Under the pieces are notes generated by a model. It was not told the DNA's origin. It searched no databases and saw only the letters and a list, made by a program, of their open reading frames with translations. The position numbers and the translations under genes were made by a program. Positions 33,500 through 42,091 of a stretch of 45,301 nt of DNA are shown one piece after another (position 1 is the first letter of the stretch; the number at the start of each line of letters is the position of its first letter). The DNA is from an uncultured Bacteroidales bacterium (lineage in GTDB: Bacteria > Bacteroidota > Bacteroidia > Bacteroidales > CAIXZF01). The stretch spans positions 1-45,301 of the forward strand of contig CAIXZF010000015.1 in the NCBI GenBank assembly GCA_903923925.1, written 5' to 3'.

Positions 33500-36400
33500 A
33501 TGAAAAAAATTCTACCCTTTTTCCTATTCTTAATTATAGTTTCCTTTGTCGCTAAAGCTCAAACACTTACAGTTTCGGGCAAAGTAATTTCCGGGAGCGA
33601 CAATCAAACAATTCCGGGAGCGACAGTACAGGTTAAGAACAAAACTAACGCTACTGCAACAGATATTAACGGAACATATACCCTGAAAGGAATAAAATCA
33701 GATGATACACTGGTATTTTCTTTTATCGGCTATGTAAAACAAAATGTGGCTGTCGACGGAAAAACCAGCATTGATGTTGTTTTGCAGGTAACATCCCTCG
33801 AACTGAAAGAAGTGGTTGTTACAGCCTTAGGAATAAACAGGCAGAAACGCGAACTTGGTTTTGCCACCGAAAAACTGAGTGGTGATATTGTAGTGCGCTC
33901 GAATGCGCCGAATATAATCAGTGCGATGACAGGCCGTTCGGCAGGCGTTGTGGTTTCCAACAACGACGGTGTGGAAGGCGGAACCACGCGCATCATTATC
34001 AGGGGAAATAACAGCCTCTCAAAAGATAACCAGCCACTTATTATCATCGACGGAGTTCCCATCGAAAATACTCCCGGACAAACCAACATTGGTCGCGGAC
34101 AGGACTGGGGAAACGCTGCAAATAACATAAATTCTTTTGACATAGAGAGTTATAATATTCTTAAAGGTGGAGCAGCAACAGCTCTTTATGGATCCAGAGG
34201 TGGAAATGGTGTAATACTAATCACTACAAAGAGAGGTAAACAGCAAAAAGGTATTGGTATCACGTATAACATGACTGAAAAAATGGTTCATCCCTACCGT
34301 TACAGGGCTGTACAAAATAAGTACGGTGCAGGCGGACCCATTTCTTTTACACCGCCAAGCTTCCCGATCAGTTCTGTTGGGGATACACTCCTTTACCCCG
34401 GTATTTACGGAAACGAAACCCTCATTATAAACCAGCAGGGTCAAACTTCGTCGACATCGGCAGAATTCGGCTATTATGGTTCTGCAGTTTCATGGGGTCC
34501 CGAAATGAATGGAGAAATGGTAAAATGGTGGGATGGCAAAATGCGGTCGTATTCTCCTCAGCCTGACAATGTAAAAATTCCCTTCCAGGATGGCTATACC
34601 ACCTCTCACAATATTTCTGCCTCAGGAGGAAACGACAACGGAACGCTCAGAGTTTCCTTAACCCGTATGGACCAAAAGCCTGTCGTTGACAATAGCGACC
34701 TCAACCAAACAACTGTAAACCTTGCAGGCAATATGAAGGTTTCATCAAAAGTGAGAGCCGACCTTTCGGTGAGTTATGTAAGCTATAAAAGGCTGAACAG
34801 CATTATGACCGGCGAGGACGGCAGCTCATTAAATAAAGGTTTATTATATTCATGGCCAAGAAGTTACCAGGGTGAAGACAGAGAAAATTACACAAATCCT
34901 GATGGCTCACAGAATCAAATGTTCGGATATCCTTATATGTACATCAGTCAGACTATCTGGTGGGATTATTACAACCACAACACAACTTTAAACAGGGATA
35001 AATACCTGGGTTCCATGTCGTTAATATATGATGTTACTCCCTGGTTAAATGTTGTATTGAGAACAGGAAGGGATTTTACCTTAAGCCAGTTCGAAACAAA
35101 GAATAAGCCAATAGATGTTGTTGGTGTTAAATCCGGATATTATTCGAACCTGCTCAAGCGCAATTATTCAAATACAAGCGAATACCTGGCAACAGCTACT
35201 AAAGATAACTTTTTAAATTCCGGCATTAATGTAAAATGGTCGGTTGGTGCGAGTTCATGGAGTTCGAATGAATACGGTATTGGTGGCTCGAGCGGAACCT
35301 GGTACTTCCCGAATATGTATTCCCTGGCAAATTATACTACTCCGACTTACATCGACAGTGCAAATCATATTTATATCGACAGATTGGGAGATGATCTTAG
35401 TAAAGTTTCAGCAAAAGATTATGTAATCAGAAAAAAGATAAATTCAGTATATTCTTTTATGAATCTGGGTTACAAAGGCTATTTGTTCGTCGACCTTACC
35501 GGAAGAAACGACTGGGCATCTTCCTTGCCAAAATCCAGTAACTCCTATTTTTATCCATCAGCAACCATTAGTTTTATTGTAAGCGACGCTTTTAAACTTC
35601 CGGAAAAATACAAATGGCTGAATTTTCTGAAAGTCCGTGCATGCATTGCCCAGACTGCTACCGATGACGAGCCTTTTCAAACCGAGTTTTATTATGGTAC
35701 CGGTTTTTTCGGAGGACAGCAAACTTCAACCTTTCCTGATATTATTCCTCCTTTTCAACTTGTACCTCAAAGGGTTAATAATTATGAAGGAGGTTTAAAT
35801 TTCAGTATTTTAAACAATAAGATCGACATGGACATAAGTTATTATTATGCCTATTCGTTCGACCAGATTATGAAATTACCAGTTCCAATTTCATCAGGAG
35901 CTCATTATATCAAAATTAATGAAGGAACATTGTCGAATAAGGGTCTTGAAATTTCTATCAATACCGTGCCCTATGAATCAAAAAAACTGGTAATAAAATC
36001 TGGTATAAACTTCGCAAGAAACAGGAGTAAAATTATTAGTCTGGGTGCGAACAACGATACCTGGCCTCTTGCGGATATCTGGGGACTTAACGGACCTGCA
36101 ATGGAGGTAAGGGTAGGTGAGCAATTCGGAACCATAATTGGCTGGGATTATTTGTATGATAAAAACGGGCAACGTATTGTAAATAATGCTGGTACAAAAT
36201 ACTTAACCACTAAGGACAGGGTTCCGATTGGAAATGCATCTCCATCGTTTACCGCTGGCTGGACAACTGAAATCACCTGGAAAAACTTCCGGCTCAGCAC
36301 TTTGGTTGATACCAAATGGGGAGGCGATATTTACTGCGGATCCTATGTAATCGGACTGCAATCGGGACAGAGTCCTGAAACGCTGATTGAGCGCGATGGT

Positions 36401-36820
36401 GGTGGACTTCCATATACAGATCCATCAGGACACACCAGCAATATCGGGGTTATTCTTGAAGGAGTTCATGAAGACGGAACTCCGAATACTACAGTTGTGC
36501 ATTACTACTACAAATATCTGCCAAATGCAGGAGGTTGGGGCCCGCTCATTTCAAAGCCGGGAATCCTCGAAAATACCTGGGTAAAAATGCGGGAAATAGC
36601 GCTGGCATACACCTTCACACAAAAGAATCTTAAAAAGATGAAGGCATTTCAAAGCCTTACCATTACACTCACAGGCAGAGATTTATTTTACCTCTACACC
36701 ACCCTGCCCGACAAAATAAATCCGGAAGGGATTATGGGGTCGGGCAATGCGCAGGGCTTCGAATGGGCTTCGTTCCCTGGCACACGCTCGTTTATTTTCG
36801 CAATAAATGCTAACTTCTAA
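33500..36820 (+). CDS. SusC/RagA-family TonB-linked outer-membrane transporter
   Basis: A 1106-residue outer-membrane importer driven by TonB. It has a signal peptide (LPFFLFLIIVSFVAKAQ), a carboxypeptidase-regulatory-like domain (VSGKVISGSDNQTIPGATVQ up to FIGYVKQNV), and the TonB-box and plug region (LKEVVVTALGI, RIIIRGNNS, PLIIIDGVPI). The SusC signature GAATALYGSRGGNGVILITT is present, and the 22-strand barrel ends in GTRSFIFAINANF. No N-terminal signal-transduction (STN) domain is present. It is 18 bases ahead of the susD-like gene. With SusD it takes up large glycans or peptides bound at the surface; the substrate is discussed under the PNGase F-like protein. Confidence 0.96.
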   Translation: MKKILPFFLFLIIVSFVAKAQTLTVSGKVISGSDNQTIPGATVQVKNKTNATATDINGTYTLKGIKSDDTLVFSFIGYVKQNVAVDGKTSIDVVLQVTSLELKEVVVTALGINRQKRELGFATEKLSGDIVVRSNAPNIISAMTGRSAGVVVSNNDGVEGGTTRIIIRGNNSLSKDNQPLIIIDGVPIENTPGQTNIGRGQDWGNAANNINSFDIESYNILKGGAATALYGSRGGNGVILITTKRGKQQKGIGITYNMTEKMVHPYRYRAVQNKYGAGGPISFTPPSFPISSVGDTLLYPGIYGNETLIINQQGQTSSTSAEFGYYGSAVSWGPEMNGEMVKWWDGKMRSYSPQPDNVKIPFQDGYTTSHNISASGGNDNGTLRVSLTRMDQKPVVDNSDLNQTTVNLAGNMKVSSKVRADLSVSYVSYKRLNSIMTGEDGSSLNKGLLYSWPRSYQGEDRENYTNPDGSQNQMFGYPYMYISQTIWWDYYNHNTTLNRDKYLGSMSLIYDVTPWLNVVLRTGRDFTLSQFETKNKPIDVVGVKSGYYSNLLKRNYSNTSEYLATATKDNFLNSGINVKWSVGASSWSSNEYGIGGSSGTWYFPNMYSLANYTTPTYIDSANHIYIDRLGDDLSKVSAKDYVIRKKINSVYSFMNLGYKGYLFVDLTGRNDWASSLPKSSNSYFYPSATISFIVSDAFKLPEKYKWLNFLKVRACIAQTATDDEPFQTEFYYGTGFFGGQQTSTFPDIIPPFQLVPQRVNNYEGGLNFSILNNKIDMDISYYYAYSFDQIMKLPVPISSGAHYIKINEGTLSNKGLEISINTVPYESKKLVIKSGINFARNRSKIISLGANNDTWPLADIWGLNGPAMEVRVGEQFGTIIGWDYLYDKNGQRIVNNAGTKYLTTKDRVPIGNASPSFTAGWTTEITWKNFRLSTLVDTKWGGDIYCGSYVIGLQSGQSPETLIERDGGGLPYTDPSGHTSNIGVILEGVHEDGTPNTTVVHYYYKYLPNAGGWGPLISKPGILENTWVKMREIALAYTFTQKNLKKMKAFQSLTITLTGRDLFYLYTTLPDKINPEGIMGSGNAQGFEWASFPGTRSFIFAINANF

Positions 36821-36838
36821 TCCTTCAAAGCGCTTATC

Positions 36839-38464
36839 ATGAAATCAAGATATATCCTGATCGTTTTTATTTTGCTGATCCTGCCTTTCACGTTCTCCTG
36901 CAGGAAGGGATTTGAGGAGCTTAACAGCGACCCTAACCAATTTACAAAGGCAAGCGATGGTTCCTTGTTCAATGGATTAGTTGAATCTTTAATTCCAACA
37001 GGAAATGAGCAATTTTATGTAGATAATGAAGTGCTTTATGCCCAAACGCAGCAGGCAGCCCTTACTCAAAATGCTTGGGGGAATACTGCTATCGGGATAG
37101 AGGATATTTGGGGAAATTACTATGGATCCCTTGCTGAAATCAGGGAACTTGAACGACGTTTCAGCGAAAAGGATATTTCTACTCCCGGTCTCAACAATAT
37201 GAAGGCAATGGTAAAAATAATCCTGGCGTATAAAACCTTCAAAGTCACCGATTTATTTGGTGATATTCCATACAGTTATGCAGGCTATGGTTTCCAGAAC
37301 CTTGAATATTTACGACCAAAATTTGATTTACAGCGTGATATTTATATTTCGCTGTTGAATGATCTTAAGTGGGCTGATGAAAATATCGATCCTACAGATA
37401 TTCAGGAACCGTTTAAGTCATTCACAACTTTCGATAAGTTGTTTGCGGGTGATCTTACCAAATGGCGAAAAATGGCAAATTCACTCCGATTGAGACATGC
37501 CATGCGAATGGAAGCAAAAGAGCCTCAGCTGGCCGCAGAAATTATCAAAGATATTTTGGATAATAATAAGCCGGTTTTTATGGGTTACAATATCGTTGCA
37601 TTGCTTGAAAGCGCCTGTTTATGGCCGGCTGCAACGGGGTTTACAAATTCAAGTGTAAGCTGGTCGTTCAGGGAGCACAAGAATTTGCGGATGGGTTCAA
37701 ATATCTGGCATCAGATGAGTGCTAACGACAGCATGAATGGCAGCGGCATTTATGATCCCAGGATGTATATCTTCTTTGAAGGCAACAAGGATAATAAATG
37801 GAAGCCCTATCCTCAGATTCCCGACAACCTCACTCCTGCTTCAGGGGGGATCCCTTATGGCGATCATAGAGATGATGCTGCAAATTTCAGTTTTAAGGGC
37901 AATGAATGTTTATATTCTCCTTTTAACTTCTTCATTATCAAGGATGAAAACTATATGCCGATAGTGTTAATTACTGGTGCTGAAATGCATTTTATCAAGG
38001 CTGAAGCCTATTTCAGGGGTATTGGAGTTGCAATGGACAAATCCAAAGCTGATGTGGAATATATGAATGGGCTGAATTCTTCAGTTGAATGGTGGAGAAT
38101 GGTTTCCAATAGTCTGACACTTCCCCTTTCAAAACTGAAATTCAACGATATGGTGCATATCCCTGTGAATCTGAGTTCTGCAACCGTTCTCGATCATTTT
38201 GGATCCTGGAATGCAGCAAATGAAGATGAAAAACTTAAATTTATGTATACACAGCGATGGATTGATGCATTCCGACAACCACAGCAGGCGTATGCAGAAG
38301 CCAGGCGAACATTCAAAACACCCAGGGAAGGTGCACCGATTCAACATTTTCGACTCCCCTATCCACAAACCGAACTAACTTACAATGCTGCAAATTGCCA
38401 GGAGGCTATTCAGCGACAGGGAGGAGATTTTCCTTCTTCAAAAATCTGGTGGATACCAAATTAA
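36839..38464 (+). CDS. SusD/RagB-family outer-membrane lipoprotein
   Basis: A 541-residue surface lipoprotein that captures ligand and closes over the SusC barrel. Lipobox LPFTFSC gives a lipidated cysteine near residue 21. It is followed by FEELNSDPNQFTKAS, characteristic of the SusD-like_2 branch, helical repeat segments (MKAMVKIILAYKTFKVTDLF), the ALLWVT-like YMPIVLITGAEMHFIKAEAY, and the C-terminal RWIDAFRQPQQAYAEARRT region. SusD-like_2 members are often found with transporters for peptides or glycopeptides as well as glycans, though this is not decisive. Confidence 0.95.
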   Translation: MKSRYILIVFILLILPFTFSCRKGFEELNSDPNQFTKASDGSLFNGLVESLIPTGNEQFYVDNEVLYAQTQQAALTQNAWGNTAIGIEDIWGNYYGSLAEIRELERRFSEKDISTPGLNNMKAMVKIILAYKTFKVTDLFGDIPYSYAGYGFQNLEYLRPKFDLQRDIYISLLNDLKWADENIDPTDIQEPFKSFTTFDKLFAGDLTKWRKMANSLRLRHAMRMEAKEPQLAAEIIKDILDNNKPVFMGYNIVALLESACLWPAATGFTNSSVSWSFREHKNLRMGSNIWHQMSANDSMNGSGIYDPRMYIFFEGNKDNKWKPYPQIPDNLTPASGGIPYGDHRDDAANFSFKGNECLYSPFNFFIIKDENYMPIVLITGAEMHFIKAEAYFRGIGVAMDKSKADVEYMNGLNSSVEWWRMVSNSLTLPLSKLKFNDMVHIPVNLSSATVLDHFGSWNAANEDEKLKFMYTQRWIDAFRQPQQAYAEARRTFKTPREGAPIQHFRLPYPQTELTYNAANCQEAIQRQGGDFPSSKIWWIPN

Positions 38465-38489
38465 CAATCTAATTTGTAACTTCGTGTCC

Positions 38490-38504
38490 GTTAATATTAT
38501 TAAC
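38490..38504. repeat. Short AT-rich inverted repeat downstream of the SusD gene
   Basis: GTTAATA-T-TATTAAC is a 15-base perfect inverted repeat, 26 bases after the susD-like stop. It could contribute to transcript folding ahead of the stronger palindrome at 38516-38535. Confidence 0.25.
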
Positions 38505-38515
38505 AAACAGAAAAA

Positions 38516-38535
38516 GGACATGCCATGGCATGTCC
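38516..38535. terminator. 20-bp perfect palindrome between SusD and the PNGase F-like gene
   Basis: GGACATGCCATGGCATGTCC is fully self-complementary and GC-richer than its surroundings, with AAAAA on its left and no T-run on its right for plus-strand transcripts. It could be an attenuating hairpin that sets the ratio of SusCD to the secreted enzyme, or an operator. A classical terminator is less likely without the T-run. Confidence 0.45.
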
Positions 38536-38577
38536 ATACGGAACAATGGATGAGACAATAAATTAAAACCAAATAAT

Positions 38578-41076
38578 ATGAAAAAACTTTACAAAAAGAT
38601 CTGCACTTTTCTTGTTATGATGCTGTTCCCTGTTTTGCTGTTTTCTCAGTCGAACCAATACCTGCATTTCGACAAAGTTGATGATTACGTCCAGCTGGAT
38701 AATGCATCGCAATACGTTCTTAACGCCACTGGTCTCTCATTGACTGGTTGGTTTTATACAGATGCACTTGCTTACGGACAGGGAATGTTCGGCTTCCGTT
38801 CAGGTAACCAGGGCTTTTATATGATCATTCTGAACAATGGCACTATTGAATGCCGTTTGCGCAGTTCGACAGGATTGTATGAATATGTTGCACCTGCAAA
38901 TTCTATTGTTCCTCAAATGTGGCAGCATGTGGCATGGATTTATGATGGAACAACTGTTAAACTTTACATGAATGGGGTACTGAAAGGAAGTTCAGCCGCT
39001 ACTGGTGTGATCAACCAGAATAATGTTCCTTTTGGAATTGGAAAGAGTTTGCTTGGCGGTTTTAATTTTGTTTACGGTGGTCGTATCGACGAAGTAAGCG
39101 TATGGGACAAAGCTCTCACACAAACGGAGGTTCAGGATATTATGGCTAATGAAATTACCGGCACTGATCCTAATTTGCAGTTATATTACAAATTTAACCA
39201 GGGTGTTCCCGGTGGTAACAACACTTCCATTACCAACCTGTTAAGTGAAGTCGGAGGCGGTACACGAGACGCTACACTTTATAACTTCGCACTAACAGGA
39301 GATTCATCAAATTTTGGAGGCACTTTGAATCCAGGGTTTCAGGCTATTTCCTTCCCTCAGATTGCTCCGAAATTAACTACAGATCCAGCATTTAACCTCA
39401 CCGCTACGGCCAGTTCAGGCTTAGCTGTTGATTTCACAATCATGTCGGGACCTGCCACTGTTAATGGCAGCACAATTACGCTGGCCGGCACTGCCGGAGA
39501 TGTTGTGGTAAAAGCAAATCAGCCAGGCAATGGCACATATACTCCTGCCGCACCGGTTATAAACTCCTTTACTGTTTACGATCCTGCAACTCATGTACCG
39601 GATATTGATGTACGCAGTCCGCTAACAGGGAATGTACTAATGCCTGCCTTAAAGAAAATGCAGCTTGCGGCCATCGCTACTATAACAGTTCCGGAACTAT
39701 TTCAGGTAACAGGGCTTCATTTTGTTATTGATGGTGTAAATATTACTGCTACCAATAACCTGAACGGACATTATACCGCATGGTGGACACCACCTACTTA
39801 CGGGAACTACGCTATGTCCGTTGTTTCTACAAATAATTTCGGTGCTACAGCAACATCAACAGTTAATTTCACAGTAGTTCCTGATACAGCCGATCAGGAT
39901 ATAATCGCTGCCCAGGGACTCTGGCTCAATACGGATGTACCAACCTTAACCGTTGATGCAGAACTGCCGGTATTTGTGGGTGCTTTCGACCAGATTACTG
40001 CTACTTTGCAGGTTAGCTGTCCTACCGGAGGCTGCGGGGCCTGGGACAGGGTTGCCAGTGTTGATGCTAAAGGTCATGATGGTAAGTGGTTTGAGATTAT
40101 CCGCTACATCACTCCTTACGGAGTTGCCTGTTCTCACAACATTGACGTAACCGATTATATGTCGCTGATGAGTGGCAAGATCAGTTTCAGGTTTAATTGT
40201 GCTACCCTCGATAATGGATATCTCTATAAACTAACCATTCATTATAAAGCCGGTATCCCTGCACATTGTTACAGCAATATTTATGAGGTTTGGAACCAGG
40301 TTTACCAATTCGGCGATTATGCCAACCTTCAGCCTGTTCAGCCTGCTAATTTCACTTTCCCCGGACAAGCATTGGGATCAAAACTAAAACTGGTTTCAAC
40401 CGGACATGGTTGGGGCGACCTCAACACTTCCAATGCGGCAGAGTTTTATGAAGCCACACATCACATCTGGGTTAACAATGCCGAAACGTTTACACAACAC
40501 AACTGGTACACCTGTAACCCGAATCCCGATGGCTGTCAGCCTCAGAGCGGTACCTGGTACTACAACCGTGCCGGCTGGTGCCCGGGAGCAATTGCCCAAT
40601 GGTACGATTATGACATGACACCATATATTAACGGACCAGATCTGGAGCTTAAATACGTATTTTTTCCAACCTATGTGGATCAGTGTCATCCGAACAATCC
40701 AAATTGTGTAACCGGAGTAACCTGCACCAACTGCGCTGATGGCTACAATCCTATGCTTGATGTGGCCTGCAACCTGGTTGTTTTCGGTGATAACCCAATT
40801 ACCGAAGGCATTGAAGACCATACATCTCCGCTTTCGGGCAATATCAAGGTTTACCCTAATCCTTCCAACGGTCTTATTAATCTTACTTCAAATAAACCGG
40901 AGTATTTTAAATCCTCCACAGTTCGGCTATACACTCCTTCCGGAACGCTGATTGAAGAATTTAAATGGAATGGGGAAAACATGCAGCTTGATCTTTCAAA
41001 ACAAAGCAAGGGTGTCTATTTCATGAAAATTATGTCGCCACAGGGAATCGGAATGAAGAAATTTGTAGTAATGTGA
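38578..41076 (+). CDS. Secreted LamG / PNGase F-like protein with T9SS type A sorting domain
   Basis: An 832-residue secreted protein. After the signal peptide (CTFLVMMLFPVLLFSQ) come a LamG domain (about 25-200; LSLTGWFYTD, RIDEVSVWDKALTQTE), two immunoglobulin-like modules (about 250-440), and a two-part PNGase F-like region (about 445-700). A sorting domain ends it (IKVYPNPSNG, VRLYTPSGTL, GVYFMKIMS). Compared with PNGase F, which removes N-glycans from asparagine, CGAWDR (Asp490) matches the Asp60 site, AAEFYEATHHI (Glu622) the Glu206 site, and RAGWCPG (Arg664) the Arg248 site. The Glu118 site (ETW in PNGase F) reads CATL here, so activity may be altered. It lies 113 bases after the SusD gene, which suggests deglycosylation of host or dietary glycoproteins. 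Confidence 0.85.
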   Translation: MKKLYKKICTFLVMMLFPVLLFSQSNQYLHFDKVDDYVQLDNASQYVLNATGLSLTGWFYTDALAYGQGMFGFRSGNQGFYMIILNNGTIECRLRSSTGLYEYVAPANSIVPQMWQHVAWIYDGTTVKLYMNGVLKGSSAATGVINQNNVPFGIGKSLLGGFNFVYGGRIDEVSVWDKALTQTEVQDIMANEITGTDPNLQLYYKFNQGVPGGNNTSITNLLSEVGGGTRDATLYNFALTGDSSNFGGTLNPGFQAISFPQIAPKLTTDPAFNLTATASSGLAVDFTIMSGPATVNGSTITLAGTAGDVVVKANQPGNGTYTPAAPVINSFTVYDPATHVPDIDVRSPLTGNVLMPALKKMQLAAIATITVPELFQVTGLHFVIDGVNITATNNLNGHYTAWWTPPTYGNYAMSVVSTNNFGATATSTVNFTVVPDTADQDIIAAQGLWLNTDVPTLTVDAELPVFVGAFDQITATLQVSCPTGGCGAWDRVASVDAKGHDGKWFEIIRYITPYGVACSHNIDVTDYMSLMSGKISFRFNCATLDNGYLYKLTIHYKAGIPAHCYSNIYEVWNQVYQFGDYANLQPVQPANFTFPGQALGSKLKLVSTGHGWGDLNTSNAAEFYEATHHIWVNNAETFTQHNWYTCNPNPDGCQPQSGTWYYNRAGWCPGAIAQWYDYDMTPYINGPDLELKYVFFPTYVDQCHPNNPNCVTGVTCTNCADGYNPMLDVACNLVVFGDNPITEGIEDHTSPLSGNIKVYPNPSNGLINLTSNKPEYFKSSTVRLYTPSGTLIEEFKWNGENMQLDLSKQSKGVYFMKIMSPQGIGMKKFVVM

Positions 41077-41083
41077 TACATTG

Positions 41084-41848
41084 ATGATGAATAATTCAAA
41101 CAATTCAGGGCAGCTGTTTTATAAAGTAATAGTTGTGGATGATGAACCTGATGCCAGGGACCTGGTCAAGTCCCTGGTGTCAGAGCATCAGGATATGCAG
41201 GTAATTGCAGAATGTAAAAGTGTTGATGAAGCATTGCCGGTTATTTTGAAGGAGCACCCTGAATTAATATTTCTTGATATACAGATGCCTCAGAAAAGTG
41301 GGTTTGAGCTTGTTTCTGAACTTCATGATTTAAATATTGATATTCCGGTTATTTTCGTAACAGCATTCGATGAGTTTGCCATTCAGGCAATAAAGGCTTC
41401 TGCTCTCGAATACCTGTTAAAACCTATCGATCACTTTGAATTGGCAAAAGCAATTGAGAAATTTCGTTTTATAAAAGAAAAAGATACATATAAAGAAAAG
41501 CTCGACGAGCTTCTGATAAAAATTAGACAACCCCTCTCATCAAGCAGCAGGATCCGTTTTAATATACGGACAGGCTACATACTTGTAGACCCGATTGATA
41601 TTCTTTACCTCGAAGCAGACGGAAATTACACGCATTTATTTCTCCGCGGAGATAAAAAAGAAACCATTTCGAGCAATATGGGAACCATAGAAAAGACTCT
41701 TCCTGAACTTGATTTTAAGCGTATCAGCCGATCGCTGATACTGAATTCCAGATATCTCACCAAAGTCGATCGTTTTACGCATCAATGCCAGCTAGCTGTT
41801 GATGGTAAAGTAATTTACCTTAAATTTTCAGGAAACGATATTGATTAA
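41084..41848 (+). CDS. LytTR-type response regulator
   Basis: A 254-residue two-component regulator. Its receiver domain (KVIVVDDEPDARDLVKSL, phospho-acceptor Asp in LIFLDIQMPQKSGFEL, FVTAFDEFAIQAI, Lys in YLLKPID) precedes a LytTR DNA-binding domain (RIRFNIRTGYILVDPIDILY, LEADGNYTHLFL, ISRSLILNSRYLTKVDR). No LytS-type kinase is adjacent. The frame opens with TTG at 41081 and offers ATGs at 41084 and 41087. It begins 7 bases after the PNGase F-like gene, so it probably belongs to the same transcript and may regulate the locus. Confidence 0.93.
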   Translation: MMNNSNNSGQLFYKVIVVDDEPDARDLVKSLVSEHQDMQVIAECKSVDEALPVILKEHPELIFLDIQMPQKSGFELVSELHDLNIDIPVIFVTAFDEFAIQAIKASALEYLLKPIDHFELAKAIEKFRFIKEKDTYKEKLDELLIKIRQPLSSSSRIRFNIRTGYILVDPIDILYLEADGNYTHLFLRGDKKETISSNMGTIEKTLPELDFKRISRSLILNSRYLTKVDRFTHQCQLAVDGKVIYLKFSGNDID

Positions 41849-42033
41849 GGACCAGAAACAGGTATAAACTTCAATACCTTTCATCGAATTGTTTTTCCTG
41901 CACCCAACTTCAGACGAATACTCTTCGTTCGGGGAAGTAGTGTGTTCATTTGCCTGAATGGTTCATCCGTTTCCTGGAACAGCTGCTTCATACATTAAGT
42001 AGTGGTTTGTTTTTATCAGCCTTATTCTTACTC

Positions 42034-42041
42034 TATTTTTG
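42034..42041 (+). promoter_or_regulatory. -7 box of the M23 peptidase gene
   Basis: TATTTTTG is an exact TAnnTTTG element 50 bases before the ATG at 42092. A TTTG at 42006-42009 is 24 bases away, longer than usual. The spacer 41849-42091 shows nothing else notable. Confidence 0.4.
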
Positions 42042-42091
42042 TACCTCTTGCATTGCTTAGCAAGCAAATATTTTTAGTTGACTTAACCATT

